64,000 bases of DNA from contig NZ_JAATOO010000009.1 of NCBI RefSeq assembly GCF_011806575.1, forward strand, positions 1-64,000. Reading direction: 5' to 3'. How positions within the stretch are numbered: the first letter of the stretch is position 1; every line of letters begins with the position of its first letter. The position numbers were made by a program, and so were the translations under genes. Below, in pieces: positions 63,511 to 64,000 of this stretch. This DNA is from Vibrio hepatarius (lineage in GTDB: Bacteria; Pseudomonadota; Gammaproteobacteria; Enterobacterales; Vibrionaceae). The notes below the pieces were generated by a model. The model did not search any database, was not told the origin of the DNA, and saw only the letters and a list, made by a program, of their open reading frames with translations.

Positions 63511-64000
63511 TTATAGGAACGTTTTGGACAGAAGGTGAACAAGCGGAGCCAAAATAAACATATCGGAATCACCGGCCCACAAAGCTGTATCAGGAATCGT
63601 GGTGTTAATTAGGTAACGGACACAAAGGAACTGTCCCCAAGAAACCACAGTTGCGGTTAAGAAGCCCGCCAATAACGCGCCTTTGTATCCACCCGTGCTG
63701 TTGCCAAACACGCCCGCGGTACCCGCATGGAAAAACAAAACGATCATCGAAGGAACAAATACGTAACCTGTCGTATTACCAATGATGGTTAACCAGAATA
63801 TCGCGCCGACAAAGCTACCGACGAAACCAAGAACAACCCCATTCTGTGAACATGGAAATACGATAGGGCAGTCCAGCGCTGGTTTGGCATTGGGTACAAC
63901 TTTATCTGAAATGCCTTTGAACGCCGGCACCATTTCGCCAATGAACATGCGAACACCAAGTAGTACTACGGCAATCCCCCCCGTGAACAACAAAGACTGT
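63511..64000 (-). CDS. PTS sugar transporter subunit IIC, UlaA/SgaT type, 5'-truncated by the window
   Basis: C-terminal 163 residues of a membrane permease. LLFTGGIAVVLLGVRMFIGEMVPAFKGISDKVVPNAKPALDCPIVFPCSQNGVVLGFVGSFVGA is characteristic of the ascorbate-type (UlaA) EIIC family. At least four membrane helices are visible. The frame stays open to base 64000, so the start and probably the EIIA/EIIB genes lie outside the window. It imports and phosphorylates a sugar or sugar acid handled by the SIS protein. Confidence 0.88.
   Translation of the reverse strand, partial: QSLLFTGGIAVVLLGVRMFIGEMVPAFKGISDKVVPNAKPALDCPIVFPCSQNGVVLGFVGSFVGAIFWLTIIGNTTGYVFVPSMIVLFFHAGTAGVFGNSTGGYKGALLAGFLTATVVSWGQFLCVRYLINTTIPDTALWAGDSDMFILAPLVHLLSKTFL

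Overview
The window looks like a Vibrio chromosome segment. The evidence is a pheST pair, a bacteriohemerythrin-GGDEF cyclase, a Porin_4 outer-membrane porin, PldA, a cold-shock protein and a KdgR regulator, all of gamma-proteobacterial type, with moderate G+C in genes and very AT-rich spacers. The genus is an inference from protein resemblance; no rRNA is present. No insertion sequence, integrase, CRISPR array or phage gene was seen.

Left part (1-14.1 kb), mostly core genes: a tRNA-Gly missing its first base at the window edge; a PQQ-type sugar dehydrogenase; a TetR regulator followed by an RND/MMPL exporter, a LolA-like periplasmic protein and a beta-barrel protein, with four copies of a TGACGANTCGTCA-like operator around the regulator; a bacteriohemerythrin-diguanylate cyclase; a GNAT acetyltransferase; pheS-pheT; and a chemoreceptor.

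Middle part (14.4-47.9 kb): a polysaccharide utilisation locus for a sulfated, uronic-acid-containing glycan of chondroitin/hyaluronan type. A secreted PL8 lyase with a C-terminal DNRLRE-like module would cut the polymer outside. An OprD-type porin and a family-5 ABC transporter would import the unsaturated oligosaccharides. In the cytoplasm two Cys-type sulfatases (matured by a radical-SAM anSME), a second PL8 without signal peptide, a GH88 unsaturated glucuronyl hydrolase, a DUF2264 protein and a GH112 phosphorylase would finish the job. The unsaturated uronate goes through KduI, KduD, KdgK and Eda to pyruvate and glyceraldehyde-3-P. Galactose-1-phosphate from GH112 would enter GalT and GalE. 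A SulP permease and a chemoreceptor accompany them. The locus encodes its own KdgR (IclR family), and eleven good copies of a KdgR-type box (consensus TGAAACNNNGTTTTA) stand before nearly every transcription unit, so this is one regulon.

Right part (48-64 kb): a hypothetical protein, a Porin_4 porin behind a 640-base AT-rich leader, a MATE pump, a LysR regulator next to a second KDPG aldolase, an HDOD protein, a DUF4344 metallopeptidase, an Ig-like lipoprotein, a nitroreductase, MarC, PldA, two very small genes, a cold-shock protein, and a minus-strand cluster (UlaA-type PTS IIC cut by the window end, SIS protein, GntR regulator) with a third KDPG aldolase.
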